A stretch of DNA of 64,000 nt from Clarkia xantiana subsp. parviflora (lineage: Eukaryota; Streptophyta; Magnoliopsida; Myrtales; Onagraceae), in the NCBI GenBank assembly GCA_036873135.1, contig JAPTYO010000020.1, positions 8,125,203 through 8,189,202 of the forward strand, read 5' to 3'. The notes below the pieces were generated by a model. It had not been told where the DNA came from. It searched no databases and saw only the letters and a program-made list of their open reading frames with translations. Positions 54,622-64,000 of this stretch are shown here, one piece after another. The position numbers and the translations under genes are program-made. The first letter of the stretch is position 1. Every line of letters starts with the position of its first letter.

Positions 54622-55161
54622 TTATGGCTGGTTTGATGACGACGTCGCGGAGTCGGTTACAACAAATCTCCTTAATGCACCTAGCGCGATGCATTCTTCA
54701 ATTTCCCACCTTAATGGTAGACACATGTTTGTGTTGTGCCCCCAAGTTTTGTGGTACTTGCACCGTTCTCTGATGTTGTTGCCCAAGAAAGCTGTCTTCG
54801 GGACAAGTGGACTTGGGAGCTTGTTTTCCAGTAGGTTGACGTAAATGTCTTCAGCAACCGTGTTTAGCGGTGTGAAGATGTTGTCGATATCAATGCTTGC
54901 GTCTTCCTGTTTGTTCATTTTTTCTCGAACTCCTTTGTCCCAACTGAGGGGTGTACCCCACCTCAGTTCTTGTTCGCATAGGACTGCTGTCTCAAGCTTA
55001 TCCTTTAGATCTGCCATGGTTTTTGTTGTTCGCCATCCATGAGTTCGTCCAAAGAGAAGGAAAGATCTGGCGTTCATGTTTGCATAGAACACACTTATCA
55101 CTTCTTCTCTTGTTGCTTTCGCCGGTGAGGCGTTGGAAGCGAATCTGATGAAGTATTCCAT
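54622..55161 (-). CDS. Second gag-like ORF of E7 with its own zinc knuckle
   Basis: An uninterrupted minus-strand frame of 179 codons. The first half (MEYFIRFASNASPAKATREE, VISVFYANMNARSF, MADLKDKLETAVLCEQELR) resembles the second half of the retrotransposon gag domain, as in gag of the same element (LADYYVRFNQNIS, EIVRAFIRNLGRR, MEELAARVKEYIDLE). The C-terminal part has a knuckle CKYHKTWGHNTNMC. E2 has the same knuckle region fused to its gag. The frame lies where polymerase would be in an autonomous element. The product could bind RNA or join particles; this is inference. Confidence 0.6.
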   Translation of the reverse strand: MEYFIRFASNASPAKATREEVISVFYANMNARSFLLFGRTHGWRTTKTMADLKDKLETAVLCEQELRWGTPLSWDKGVREKMNKQEDASIDIDNIFTPLNTVAEDIYVNLLENKLPSPLVPKTAFLGNNIRERCKYHKTWGHNTNMCLPLRWEIEECIALGALRRFVVTDSATSSSNQP

Positions 55162-55203
55162 GATTGGCTCGCATTCTCCCTGCTTAACGAGCCATATCTG
55201 GTG

Positions 55204-56258
55204 TCATGGCGAATACTGGATGCTTTCTTGTGGGTTCCAAACTGTAACAGCTTGTTCCACCACTTGCTTCTTTCTTTCATCAACAACTTTCTGCCTCTTG
55301 AAGGAATTTATCATTGCCACGTGGAATTGGTGCTTTGTTCTCAAGGCATTGACGTAACAACGTCTCACGGTTATCTGGTCGCCTAGCACTTCCCCAATCC
55401 CATGTTCCGTAGGGAACTTCATCTTTTGGTGGACGGTGGAGGGCACGATCACATAGGGGTTGATCGTTGTTCGTCCCAAGATTCCGTTGTAGGCCCCGAG
55501 AGATTCTACAACGACGAAAGTGACGTTGACATGCAATGCTCTCCACCCCTGGCCAAGGATGACAGGCAGTGTGATTGTACCCAGGGGTTGTGTACTGCTC
55601 CAGCGAAGCTGACTAGCGAGAAGGTTCCTGGGGTCAAGTCCTTGACAGATCTTCCCAGTTGCTCTAGGACTCTGACATGTAGAATGTCAGCGGAGCTTCC
55701 ACCATCGACAAGAATTCTTTTCACATCGTACCCGTCAATGTCCATGGTTATGACTAAAGCGTCATCGTGAGGGTAAACGATATGCTTTAAGTCTTCCCTG
55801 GAGAATTGGATGACTGCGTCTTCTTGCTCCGGTTGCTTACGCTTTCCGTATTTCAGAAATGTTGCTGCTTGGGATGCATAAATGTCCCGAGCATTAGACA
55901 CTTGTCCTCCGGCGGCAGGTCCTCCGTGTATGACGTTGATTACACCTCTCTTAGCTGGCGGAGGGTTGTCATTGACCTTCTCTTTTCCCTTGTTTCCTCT
56001 TTTTGATGACTCTGCTTGAGCCTTTCTCGGGGGGTTGTCGCCTTGATCGACAAACTGCTTCAATTCGCCTTTGAGGACGAAGTTGTTAATGCGGAAGCGT
56101 AGACTGACACAGCTGTCGGTCTCGTGGCCGAAGACCTCGTGGTTTTCACACCACTTGTCCTTGTCTCTCCCCAGTGGGCCTTTCCTGATGTTGTTCGGCT
56201 CTTTCCACATATTCGTGTCCTTCATCTCTCTCAATATTACAGACAGCAGGGAATTCAA
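55204..56258 (-). pseudogene. E7 gag zinc knuckle and protease
   Basis: The minus frame from 56258 continues gag after a single TGA. It carries the knuckle [15 protein letters not shown], a Lys-rich linker, [15 protein letters not shown] and the retropepsin active site [14 protein letters not shown] one-base shift near 55590 moves to the frame of 55204-55536, which holds [20 protein letters not shown] and HQKMKFPTEHGIGEV. The domain is otherwise complete. The shift makes the protease inactive in this copy unless bypassed. Confidence 0.85.
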
Positions 56259-56303
56259 AGGAATGCAGTCGGCAAGATTTACTTCCTTTGGCTTCTGAAA
56301 ATC

Positions 56304-57752
56304 TCATTGAAAAGGTTTTCTCGGCTGAGGTTGCCAATGTCTTCCTTGTTGACCACTTGAGTGTGGTTTTGGTTGGTTCTGCTTTGGATTTTCTTTTGCC
56401 TTTGCCGCAGTGATTTTTGCCTTGTTCTGGCTTCTGAACCTTTCGAGGTCTATGTATTCTTTGACTCTTGCGGCTAACTCCTCCATGGATTCCGCTGGGC
56501 GCTTTGCCATCTTTTCGGCTAGGGCATTGCCTCTTCGTCCGAGGTTTCGAATGAATGCTCGAACAATCTCTCCTTCTGTCAGGTTCCCCTGAATATCAGA
56601 GATGTTCTGATTGAAGCGGACGTAGTAGTCGGCGAGAGATTCTTCGTTTTGTTGTTGGACGTCGTCTAGAGCGTTTGCCCCTTTCAACAATGTGCGCTCG
56701 CCCATGTATCGTTGAATGAATTTGGCCTTCAGTTCCGCCCATGAAGTGATGCTTCCGCATGGCAGCGAGAAGAACCAATGTGCTGCAGTCCCGGCAAGAG
56801 TTTGTGAAAACGTCATTGCGAAGTGGTGTGGGTTCTTCGTTCTGCCTAGCAGAGAGGCCTCGTGCTTTTGCACGTGTTCAACTGGATCTCCTTTTCCACG
56901 GTAGAGGTCTCCTCCAATTCGATACAGTGCGTCTGGGACACGACTGTTTACCAAGTGGTCAGCGAACGGATGTGACGCCCTTTTTTCAAGAGCGTGCATA
57001 CCCTTCATTTTTGCTTCCTTCATCTTCTTCTCCACCATTTCTTCTAACATCTCGGCGGTAAACCCTTTTACCGGTTCAGCATAACCTGTCGAAGGATTTT
57101 GCCGACCATTGTTGTGATAGATGTTAGATTGCTCTTTGCTTGTGGCCTGGAAGGGATCATCCCTCGTTGGCTGCTGTGGGTGGTAGAATGGGGGCTGCCT
57201 TTCATTCCTCCAATGACGGGCTCCTTGGGAAGGAGTGTATGACCTTGCAGCTTCATATCTTGCGTGTTGGCCCTGGAAAGGATTGCCGTAGCGAGTGGTG
57301 TCTTGCGACACTTCTCTTGTTGGCGCGGTGTACTGTTGGTTGGACGGAGGTGGCTGAGCCGCATATCCTTGGTTTTTTAGAGACTCGCGGAATGCGAGTA
57401 ACTCTTCCAACGCCGCCATCATCGCTGGAGTAATGGTGGGCATCGGGTTTGCCCCCGTTCTTTGTTCGCCCCGCGGCATTTCTGCCTGGGATTCATCTTC
57501 GTGCATCTCTGGCTCGAAACCAGGTGGAGGTGCGTGATGTTTGTCCATTGGCTCTCTGTGCTGTGCGTTGGGCACATTGTCAGTCGGTATGGATGAAGCT
57601 ACGGAAGTAGCTCTTGGGATGTGGGAGGGTCCCGACTGGCTCCCAGCTGGAGCTTGTCCTCCTGTTCTTTTGTTTGCCGGGGATTTCTTGGGACGCCCGG
57701 GCCTTTTCCTTGGGTTCTTAACCTCTTCGGGAGGGTTGTGATCACTCGTCAT
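56304..57752 (-). CDS. E7 gag (capsid part)
   Basis: ATG at 57752 (MTSDHNPPEE), the point where E2 gag also starts; an in-frame upstream ATG lies at 57788, within the primer region, and is less likely. 482 codons. A basic N-terminus (RKRPGRPKKSPANKR) precedes a Gln/Pro-rich stretch with MMAALEELLAFRESLKNQGY, and then the capsid domain (HPFADHLVNSRVPDALYR, GTAAHWFFSLPCGSITSW, AELKAKFIQRYMGERTLL, LADYYVRFNQNISDIQGN). It ends at TGA (56304-56306) in RKPFQ*DFQKPKE, and the same frame goes on with the zinc knuckle. Particle-forming protein. Confidence 0.85.
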   Translation of the reverse strand: MTSDHNPPEEVKNPRKRPGRPKKSPANKRTGGQAPAGSQSGPSHIPRATSVASSIPTDNVPNAQHREPMDKHHAPPPGFEPEMHEDESQAEMPRGEQRTGANPMPTITPAMMAALEELLAFRESLKNQGYAAQPPPSNQQYTAPTREVSQDTTRYGNPFQGQHARYEAARSYTPSQGARHWRNERQPPFYHPQQPTRDDPFQATSKEQSNIYHNNGRQNPSTGYAEPVKGFTAEMLEEMVEKKMKEAKMKGMHALEKRASHPFADHLVNSRVPDALYRIGGDLYRGKGDPVEHVQKHEASLLGRTKNPHHFAMTFSQTLAGTAAHWFFSLPCGSITSWAELKAKFIQRYMGERTLLKGANALDDVQQQNEESLADYYVRFNQNISDIQGNLTEGEIVRAFIRNLGRRGNALAEKMAKRPAESMEELAARVKEYIDLERFRSQNKAKITAAKAKENPKQNQPKPHSSGQQGRHWQPQPRKPFQ

Positions 57753-57785
57753 GATTTTGCGGTGCGGTAGCTTCTTTGTTCGAAT

Positions 57786-57801
57786 CACTTAGACGGTGCC
57801 A
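57786..57801 (-). other. E7 primer binding site
   Basis: Minus TTGGCACCGTCTAAGTG follows the LTR end by one base. It has A in place of the usual G at TGGCACC, a variant of the tRNA-Asp-like site of the other elements. Confidence 0.75.
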
Positions 57802-57802
57802 A

Positions 57803-58576
57803 TGTTGCGTCCTGACTGAACTGAGTCATGAGGACACGTCTGTTCGTGCGGTTGTGCGGGCTTTCGGGCTGTAACTCTTCGTCGGGAAGAGGTTGGGCCA
57901 CTGGCGAGTGTTCGGTTGACTCCCGTAAAGGTCTGTGTCTCGGTATGGCTGTGTCTCAGGAGGCGGTGGTCTGTGCACAAATACGGATGTCTGGGCGACG
58001 ATTCCTGCACAAAGGACCAATGCTAGCACGGAGAGGGGGGGTGGTGCTAGCGGAGCCCTCTCCGAAGCTTAAGTCACTATAGGGGTAAAATAGTAATTTC
58101 TAGAGAGAGAATATTTCTAGAGAGAAGTCAGAGCTCAAAATACCAAAGTTGGGCAAATGAGAGGATGTGTGAAAATGGGTGGCCAAGGCTTCCTATTTAT
58201 AGGCTTCCTTGGGACCGGACCCAGTTTTAAAGCGATTTGGTGACGGTTCAAGAGCATGCGGTAACCGTCATCCATATTGGTAATGCGCGAACTTGACTTC
58301 TCTACACGTAACGGTAATCGCGGAAATGGTAGTCGTACGATACCCGTAATGCAATCCGGACCTCGTCGAATTTGGGCAATTTGGCGAGGTCCGGATTGCT
58401 GCAATCCGGACCTCCGGATTGTTTCGCGCAATCCGGAGGTCCGGTCCGGACGCGCGTAAATGCGTTTCCGGACCGTTTTGACTCCTTGGGAGATGTTTTC
58501 AAGCCGAGATGTAATTTTGACGTGTTTACGAGGCCCGAAATGTAAATACGAACCCGAATTGGACATATATCCATCA
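57803..58576 (-). repeat. 5' LTR of E7
   Basis: 774 bp; minus strand TGATGGATATATGTCC to GGACGCAACA. Minus TATAAATA at 58194-58201. Differs from the 3' LTR by a short insertion at about 58100-58120 and a few substitutions. Confidence 0.92.
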
Positions 58577-58581
58577 AATCC

Positions 58582-58895
58582 TATTGTAGAACTGGAATTG
58601 TTTTCTGCAATTGAAGAGTTCTAATTTTAGTTGTTCCACTTATGATGAGTATTGACGAATATATATAACTAGAGACTTAACATTGAAACTAATCTAAAAA
58701 CGACTTACACAAAACAACGGAGAAACTGTGTTTACCAATAGAATAGAATGAAAAATAATGAATCAGAGATTGATGATCACATAACACCACTATTCATCTT
58801 TCCTATACGTAACCATACCTTCTTCTCCAAGACTCTAATCAAATTTATTACATTCGAACCCGAAAAAAATATACATATCAGAAGAATGCAGTCGG
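58582..58895 (-). other. AO: 3' flank of the aspartate oxidase gene
   Basis: Contains a minus-strand AATAAA (58850-58855), about 40 bases after the stop codon, a plausible polyadenylation signal. The rest is AT-rich and gene-free up to the target duplication of E7. Confidence 0.55.
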
Positions 58896-61800
58896 CTACA
58901 AGATGGTGGGTTGTTTTTGAAGTTGTCTCGAACTCCACGAACTGTTCATCGAGGAGCACGGGAAGATAATGGATGGGAGCCTCATGCTCTCCTCAAGGTG
59001 CGGGAAATCGATGGTGTAGTGGAGCCCACGGCTCTCGTGCCTCGCCAAAGCGCTGCTCACGACCAACTTGGCACAACAAAACAAGTTGCGCATCTCGCAA
59101 GCCTCGAGCCCAACCGTCATGGGACCCCACCCTTGCTCGAAGAGATACTTTTCCCACGCTGACTCCAATTCGTGGATTGTCGACTCGGCCTTCTCGAGCC
59201 GGATGGTGGACCGTACAATCCCCACGTACCGCCACATGATGGACTGGAGCATCCGCCTTACCTTAGCCGTTGTCTTTAGGATGTTGTTCATGGTGACGGT
59301 CTTTAGTGATGCGGGAACCACCGGTCGGGCCCAGGAGGTTGCGTTGTCTGGCTCGGACGTGGTCATGTGGTGGATCGAGGGTTGAACTGCTCTTCGCGCG
59401 AATACGAGTGCCTCGAGCAAGGAGTTGCTCGCCAGGCGGTTTGCCCCGTGTAAGCCCGTGCAGGCGACCTCGCCTGCTACGTATAGGCCTCTTACGTTTG
59501 TCTCCCCCTCGAGCCCTGTGAAAATGTGAAAGATAAATCACGAACAATGTTGTTTTTGCAAATTTGTAACGTTTACCCTTTTCCGGCTACCAACATGCTA
59601 AGCTCTAAACTATCAAAAGTGGGTTGAAAAATCATGTAATATGGTGTATCGATTCAGCGCTTCATCTTTTAATCGGTGGTCAGGGGTTCAATCCCCGCTA
59701 GTGACCAAGGGAATGAAAATATATTCATGGCCAACACTTTACCCGTTAAGGCCCCTCCTAGGACCACCCTGCGGGAAACAAAAAAACCGACCTGCACGGA
59801 CGCCTCCACACATGTAATGAGCAGCAGGGACGACGGGGATCGGGTCCCGCGTTATGTCCAACCCGTGTCTGAGGCACTCTGCAGCTATATTGGGAAAATG
59901 GGACAGGATGTCCTCGCGACGCTTGTGGCTTATGTCGAGCAGTACGTATCTCTCATTCCTCTTCTTGAGCTCATCATCGATACTTCTCGCAACCACGTCC
60001 CTAGGGGCCAGCTCTGCCCTCTCATCGTATAGCGCCATAAACCTCTCCATGCTCAGGTTGTAGAGGATTCCCCCATCCCCTCTTACGGCTTCCGTGATGA
60101 GGAAAGCATTGTCTCGAGCCGTGCTTGGTTTTACAGGCAGACCTTCATCGGCTAATGCCGTCGGGTGGAACTGCACGAATCTGCAAAACCAAACCATGAA
60201 ATTATAATCAATGACAACACTTGGAATTCTATTAGGGTAAATATATAGATTAATATTTTTCGAATATGAAACTTTAAAGAGCTAAATCAAAAATGTCTAA
60301 AATAACACAGTACTGAAAGTTGAGGGTTGCGAGATTGTTTTAGTCCAGCTAACAAAAAATTGTTCAAAAAGAAAAGTCCAGCTAGCAGATTGTCCATACA
60401 GTAAAACATCAACTAGTAAGTTGCTGCTATTTAACCATAGAAACTTCGTGGGAAACATTTAAACTACAGAGTTGATAGAGATTTTCATGACGAGCACATC
60501 AATGCACTTACTCCATATTGGAAATAACAGCCTGTGCTCGATGAGCCATCGCGATTCCATCCCCAGTAGCTACCTATAATGAATGTGAAAAATCATTGAT
60601 AACACCTCATACTATTTTTCAACAACAGTCAAACTCAATCCTCTTTTCAAGAATTAATTAATTACCAGAGGATTCGTAGTTGTTGGATAGATATGTCCGG
60701 CCCCACCAGAAGCTAGTAGCGTCACCTTCGAGAAAAACCGAACCACCTCCTGAGTTTCAGTGTTCAACGTGTCTACTCCATGGCAAGTCGTGTCCGAGCC
60801 GTCATGAGAGGTGAGGAGATCAATGGCAAAGTGATGCTCAAACATGAAAATGTTGGGGTCGTTTATAACTGCTTTTAGCAAAGCACGCTCGATTTCCTGT
60901 CCGGTCATATCGGCGGCATGGACGATCCGGTGGTGTGAGTGGCCGCCTTCCCTTGCAAGGTGCAGGTTTCCATCCTCCCCGTGGTCGAACGAGGCTCCCA
61001 TTGCTATTAGTTCACGGATCCGGTCGGGTCCCTCTGTACATACAACCTAAGAGAGAAGAGCAAAGAGGGTTTAGGGTTTGGATCCTCTCAATCTGGGTTT
61101 CAACCTCTTTCAGGGCTTAAAAAATAGCCAACATCTTCCAAGCAACTAACAAGAACGAAAAGATACGACAGTTCATATCAAGTATGAATGATGTGACAGA
61201 ATCTCAACCAATTTGTGAATCGCCGATACGAATAGTTTCACTGATTTTGACTAGCATTCAATCATAGCCATGAAATGGACCAAATGGGGACGATCCAAGT
61301 CTCAAGCAAACGTCAAAGACAACAATATATGTAAAACATCAATATATGCAAACCAAAAAGACAACAATATATGTAAAACAGTATATGAATCAACCACTGA
61401 TAGAACCAACACTATGCAAGTTTGAGGAAAAACATGATGTGGAAAAAATCTCATCCATCGATCATACCCAGACATGAATCATGTCTATGAAATATACAAG
61501 GCTCCAAGCAAATAATGGCACCAGATGACACAGCAATTTATATCAACCGCGAACAAATTATAACAACTTCGAAAAGAACTCATCTTCATGCAAGTTCATA
61601 GAAAAACTTATGATGTGGCAAAATCTCATCCATAGAATTGAATCTTGTCCGTCAAATGTACCAAGATACACTCAAACAATTGCATAACCGGACAACATGA
61701 CATGACGATTTATATCAATCACTACACAATGCAAGTTCAAAGAAAGATTAATGATATGGGAAAATCATTACCATCGGTCAATATTAGATAGGTAGAGATG

Positions 61801-62690
61801 AATCATGTTTGTGAAATATTCCAAGTTCCAAGCAAACAATGGAACAAGACGACATGAATATTTATACTAACCATGAAAGAATTATATCAACCATTAACAT
61901 ATTCCATTAGCATAATGTTTAAGCTGATGATATGTGATGCAAAGGCTGAAAATAAGGCATGGATTGCAATGCACTTACCCTCACAGTCTCTTCATCACAG
62001 AGATAAGCCCCGGCAACAATGGTGTCCTGCATATGGCTCTCTACTGAATCTGAAGGACACAACACCGCGCTAACCCCACCCTGAGCATAGTTCGTGTTGC
62101 TCTCATGAGGCTCAGCTTTGGTTATCACTGCCACTGATCCATATTTCGCAACTTCAAGTGCGTATCTGAGCCCTGCAACTCCACTACCGATTATCGCAAA
62201 ATCAAAGTACCTAGTCGAACTGTCTCCTAGACAAAATGTAACTGCTGTTCTACGGGATTTAGTTTTCTTCGAAAGCAATGAGCTGCATCTGTGGTTCTGC
62301 AGTTGTTTCGATACACCGTGCGACCTTGAGGATTATGCAGACCGCGTTAATCACATCAAGATTAAATTTTTATAGACATGGTTAAATCATAAATGCTCTA
62401 GAAAAACTAATATTTCAGCAAAATAGCACTAGGTCTATGTTTTACTGCAAAAACCATAAATTCCATTGTTAAGAATCCTTAATTGGTTCTAATATATATA
62501 TAAGCAAGGATGATTCTTAATTCTGTCATTTGCTGATTCAATTTAGCGCAATTTACCATGACAGCTCCCTCTGCACAGATCTGTTTAAAGCCGCAGTTGA
62601 AATCCAGGAAGCTTGCCGACAACCTTGTTCTTTGTGTAGAACAACCTTGTAATTGAACTTGCCGGTTCCAGCAGGAAGAATAGTTGTCAT
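58896..62690 (-). CDS. AO: L-aspartate oxidase, plastid (six exons, complete)
   Basis: Exons 62557-62690, 61979-62324, 60666-61046, 60512-60573, 59792-60180 and 58896-59515; 1,932 bases, 643 aa, all junctions in phase with GT-AG introns. It oxidises L-aspartate to iminoaspartate with FAD, the first step of plant NAD synthesis, feeding quinolinate synthase in plastids. Residues 1 to about 80 form a basic, Ser-rich transit peptide. The FAD fold GSGVAG is at 91-96, SNTNYAQGG follows, FHPTAL at 312-317 and GEVACTGLHGANRLASNSLLE (cut here to GLHGANRLASNSLLE) near 458-472. The helical C-terminal domain is complete. The ATG at 62690 begins MTTILPAGTG. Length fits the family (about 650 aa). No defects seen. 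Confidence 0.96.
59636..59787 (+). mobile_element. Possible tRNA-derived SINE fragment in intron 5 of AO
   Basis: Contains a T-arm-like stem-loop GGGGTTCAATCCCC with a B-box match, preceded by a weak A-box-like segment, and ends in an A-rich tail (GAAACAAAAAAAC) next to the exon-5 donor. Orientation is opposite to AO. It cannot fold as a full tRNA. Identification rests on these features only. Confidence 0.4.
61180..61900. repeat. Degenerate 162-bp repeats in intron 2 of AO
   Basis: GAATCATGT-type segments start at about 61476, 61640 and 61800, each followed by CCAAG...CAAACAATGG and ACATGAC...TTTATATCAA. A weaker copy lies at about 61270. No coding content. The intron is 932 bp. Confidence 0.6.
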
Positions 62691-63064
62691 TTGCAGACCT
62701 TCGAGGTTCAACACACAAAATTCAGATAGAAAGTAGAACTCGAATTGGAAAATTAACTTCGAAAGAATCAAAAACAACAAAAAGGCAAACTTTGCAACCC
62801 GTAGATTGAAGAACGAACAAACCCAGATTCAATAACGGAAATTTATACCTAGAGCAGAGATAAACGGCAAGAATTGGCAAGACAAGTCGCTTGATTCTGC
62901 AACGGAGTGCTGGAGATGAGAATCTAACGAGAATATTACTTGGATTTGATTTGATTATTAGAATAGAAAGAGAATCCTTCAATATCGAGACGCCACTGAC
63001 ACCACTGCTGTCGAAGAGAATAATAAAAGCGCAACTAATCTAGAATTTCGCGCCATCCCCGTTT

Positions 63065-63072
63065 CTTTATAT
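63065..63072 (-). promoter_or_regulatory. AO: Possible TATA box of AO
   Basis: Minus-strand ATATAAAG in CACATATAAAGAAACGG, about 375 bp upstream of the ATG. The intervening leader (62691-63035) has no competing long frame. Confidence 0.45.
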
Positions 63073-63089
63073 GTGCGCCGCCATTTTAT

Positions 63090-63735
63090 ATTATTTATTT
63101 ATTTTATTTTTGTCATTTTTCTATTCATTCTCATAATGGGCAGAGATATGGATTTTATGGAAATATATTTATGATCTATTTTTCAAAAAAAAAAAAAATC
63201 TTTGAGAATTTCTTCTCAGAGTTCTCACCAATTTCACCATCGATGGGATCCTAGGAAGTTTTTTTTTCACATTTCTGCCATTATTGTTGCGAATACTTTC
63301 CCTTTTCACAATCGGTTCATCTTCTGTCGTGTCACAGTCAATTCCCTTTGTATTTTCAAGGTTTGCAATCATGAACTTCGGCTTCCAAGGAAATTCTCAC
63401 CATGCTCGTTTGCCACCTGGCATCGTCTCCCTTGGCCACTGCCTGGTTTGGCCAATCGAGCTTGGATCAGGGCTTTCTCCTGCAAGCAACCCCGGGGTTT
63501 CTCTGCTCTCTTGGATGACGTGGGGGCTTCTTCTCCTCGAGACGCGTTGCGTTGGCGCCATTTCCCTGCCAACCTTTCTCCTTCTTTGGCACGACTGCTC
63601 CTATTTCTTCGTCTTCCCCACTTTTCACCTTCCATCATTTCTCCCACACTGATTTCCTTTCAGTCCGTGAGGAAAGCGACGTATCTCCACCAAATATTCT
63701 CCTTCGTCTGTTTCTTCTTTTTTCTAGGGTTTTCA
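63090..63735. other. Intergenic region right of AO
   Basis: AT-rich with an A-run at 63186-63199. CT-rich toward 63730 on the plus strand, as in a 5' leader of the downstream frame. No convincing gene; frames at 63284-63652 have no recognisable similarity. Confidence 0.4.
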
Positions 63736-64000
63736 ATGAGTACTGTCGTTGATTACTCTAGGGTGCTTGTTGGGCGGATGTTCTCACTCCGACGGGAGAA
63801 AGAATCTTCAATCAAACCCTTGTGGAAGAGCAATGGAGGACTTCCTCAGTGGCTGATTTTGAAAGGAGGGAGGGAAAACCTTTGGACGTTTACGTTCGCC
63901 ACCATCAAGGATTTGAACGTGGTGTACCTTAACAGCCCCTTCACCGTTGATGGAGGCCTCTTGGCGCTGTTTCCTTGCTCAGACAACCATATACCTTACT
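63736..64000 (+). CDS. Partial ORF resembling DUF4283, open at the window edge
   Basis: ATG at 63736, open for 88 codons to the edge (MSTVVDYSRVLVGRMFSLRR...). The pattern VGRMFSL, a Trp about 25 residues on (PQWLILKGG), ENLWTFTFATIKDLNVVYL and SPFTVDGGLLALFP follows the layout of the plant DUF4283 domain, often found with a zinc knuckle in LINE-derived or domesticated proteins. The rest of the protein is outside the window. It could be a TE gene or a host gene. Confidence 0.45.
   Translation, partial: MSTVVDYSRVLVGRMFSLRREKESSIKPLWKSNGGLPQWLILKGGRENLWTFTFATIKDLNVVYLNSPFTVDGGLLALFPCSDNHIPY

Larger units (their letters stand above)
47712..58576 (-). mobile_element. E7: complete group-I gypsy element (gag-pro, second gag, antisense gene, no pol), TSD AATCC
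   Basis: Minus-strand element with 5' LTR 57803-58576 and 3' LTR 47712-48468. AATCC flanks both sides (47707-47711, 58577-58581). The LTRs are almost identical apart from an 18-bp duplication around TTTCTAGAGAGA in the 5' LTR, so the insertion is recent. Order from the 5' end: primer site, gag, protease, second gag-like ORF, 66-bp array, antisense gene, W-box array, polypurine tract. No RT, RNase H or integrase is present in 10.9 kb. It must have moved with enzymes made elsewhere. Confidence 0.93.

Noticed and set aside
56410..57741. Plus-strand frames across E7 gag
   Set aside because: Shadows of the gag frame, with no independent support.
59640..59705. tRNA gene in AO intron 5
   Set aside because: Only the T-arm is well formed; acceptor and D-arm do not pair, and an A-rich tail follows. 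A SINE fragment fits better.

Overview
This window is nuclear DNA of a flowering plant, most likely a eudicot. The evidence is an intact, intron-containing gene for plastid L-aspartate oxidase at the right end, Tat-lineage Ty3/gypsy LTR retrotransposons primed by a tRNA-Asp-like site (TGGCGCCGT...), a degenerate Ty1/copia palindrome, two Helitron 3' ends and MITE-like DNA elements. The species cannot be named from the sequence.

Layout. 1-36.2 kb is a nest of LTR elements built on a hidden tandem array. A composite unit of about 2.33 kb (type-1 LTR + piece of a copia RNase H/3' tail + 5'-truncated group-II LTR + 3' end of a type-1 internal region with its polypurine tract) occurs as copies A, B, C and a deleted D. 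It is broken up by later insertions: E1 (minus, runs off the left edge) in the 5' LTR of E2 (plus, to 8902); E3 (10921-17537, plus, TSD TATAC); E4 (18428-26327, minus, TSD GTGCC/GTGTC); and E5 (29309-35885, plus), part of copy C. 36.2-41.8 kb is a large inverted repeat of copia 3' halves. 41.8-47.7 kb is AT-rich DNA with a hAT-like fragment, a small gypsy protease remnant, a long-TIR MITE, Helitron ends and a CACTA-like terminus. E7 (47712-58576, minus, TSD AATCC, near-identical LTRs) is a complete young insertion about 320 bp beyond the stop codon of the aspartate oxidase gene (58896-62690, minus, six exons, 643 aa). A partial open frame resembling DUF4283 leaves the right edge.

The elements fall into two LTR groups. 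Group I (E1, E2, E7, type-1; TGATGGRTATA... with CCGGACC palindromes in U3) and group II (E3, E4, E5; TGTTGG...CCCAACA with GGTGGCGACCTGCTT repeats in U3). E3 keeps RT, two RNase H domains and integrase but has lost the N-terminal half of gag. E4, E5 and E7 keep gag and protease but have no polymerase. In its place they carry, in order, a private tandem array and an antisense gene with its own introns.

The most interesting system is that antisense gene, seen in E4, E5 and E7 with a remnant in E2. It lies next to the 3' LTR and is transcribed against the element. It encodes an N-terminal domain like the plant 'putative gypsy type transposon' family, a Ser/Ala-rich middle, a coiled coil and a shared C-terminal motif. 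In E7 four exons join with intact phase across three short GT-AG introns, and one phase-0 intron is at the same place in E4, E5 and E7. An array of eleven 19-bp units, each with a W-box core, precedes its start codon in E7. All copies here carry stop codons, so what is seen is the fossil of a conserved gene.
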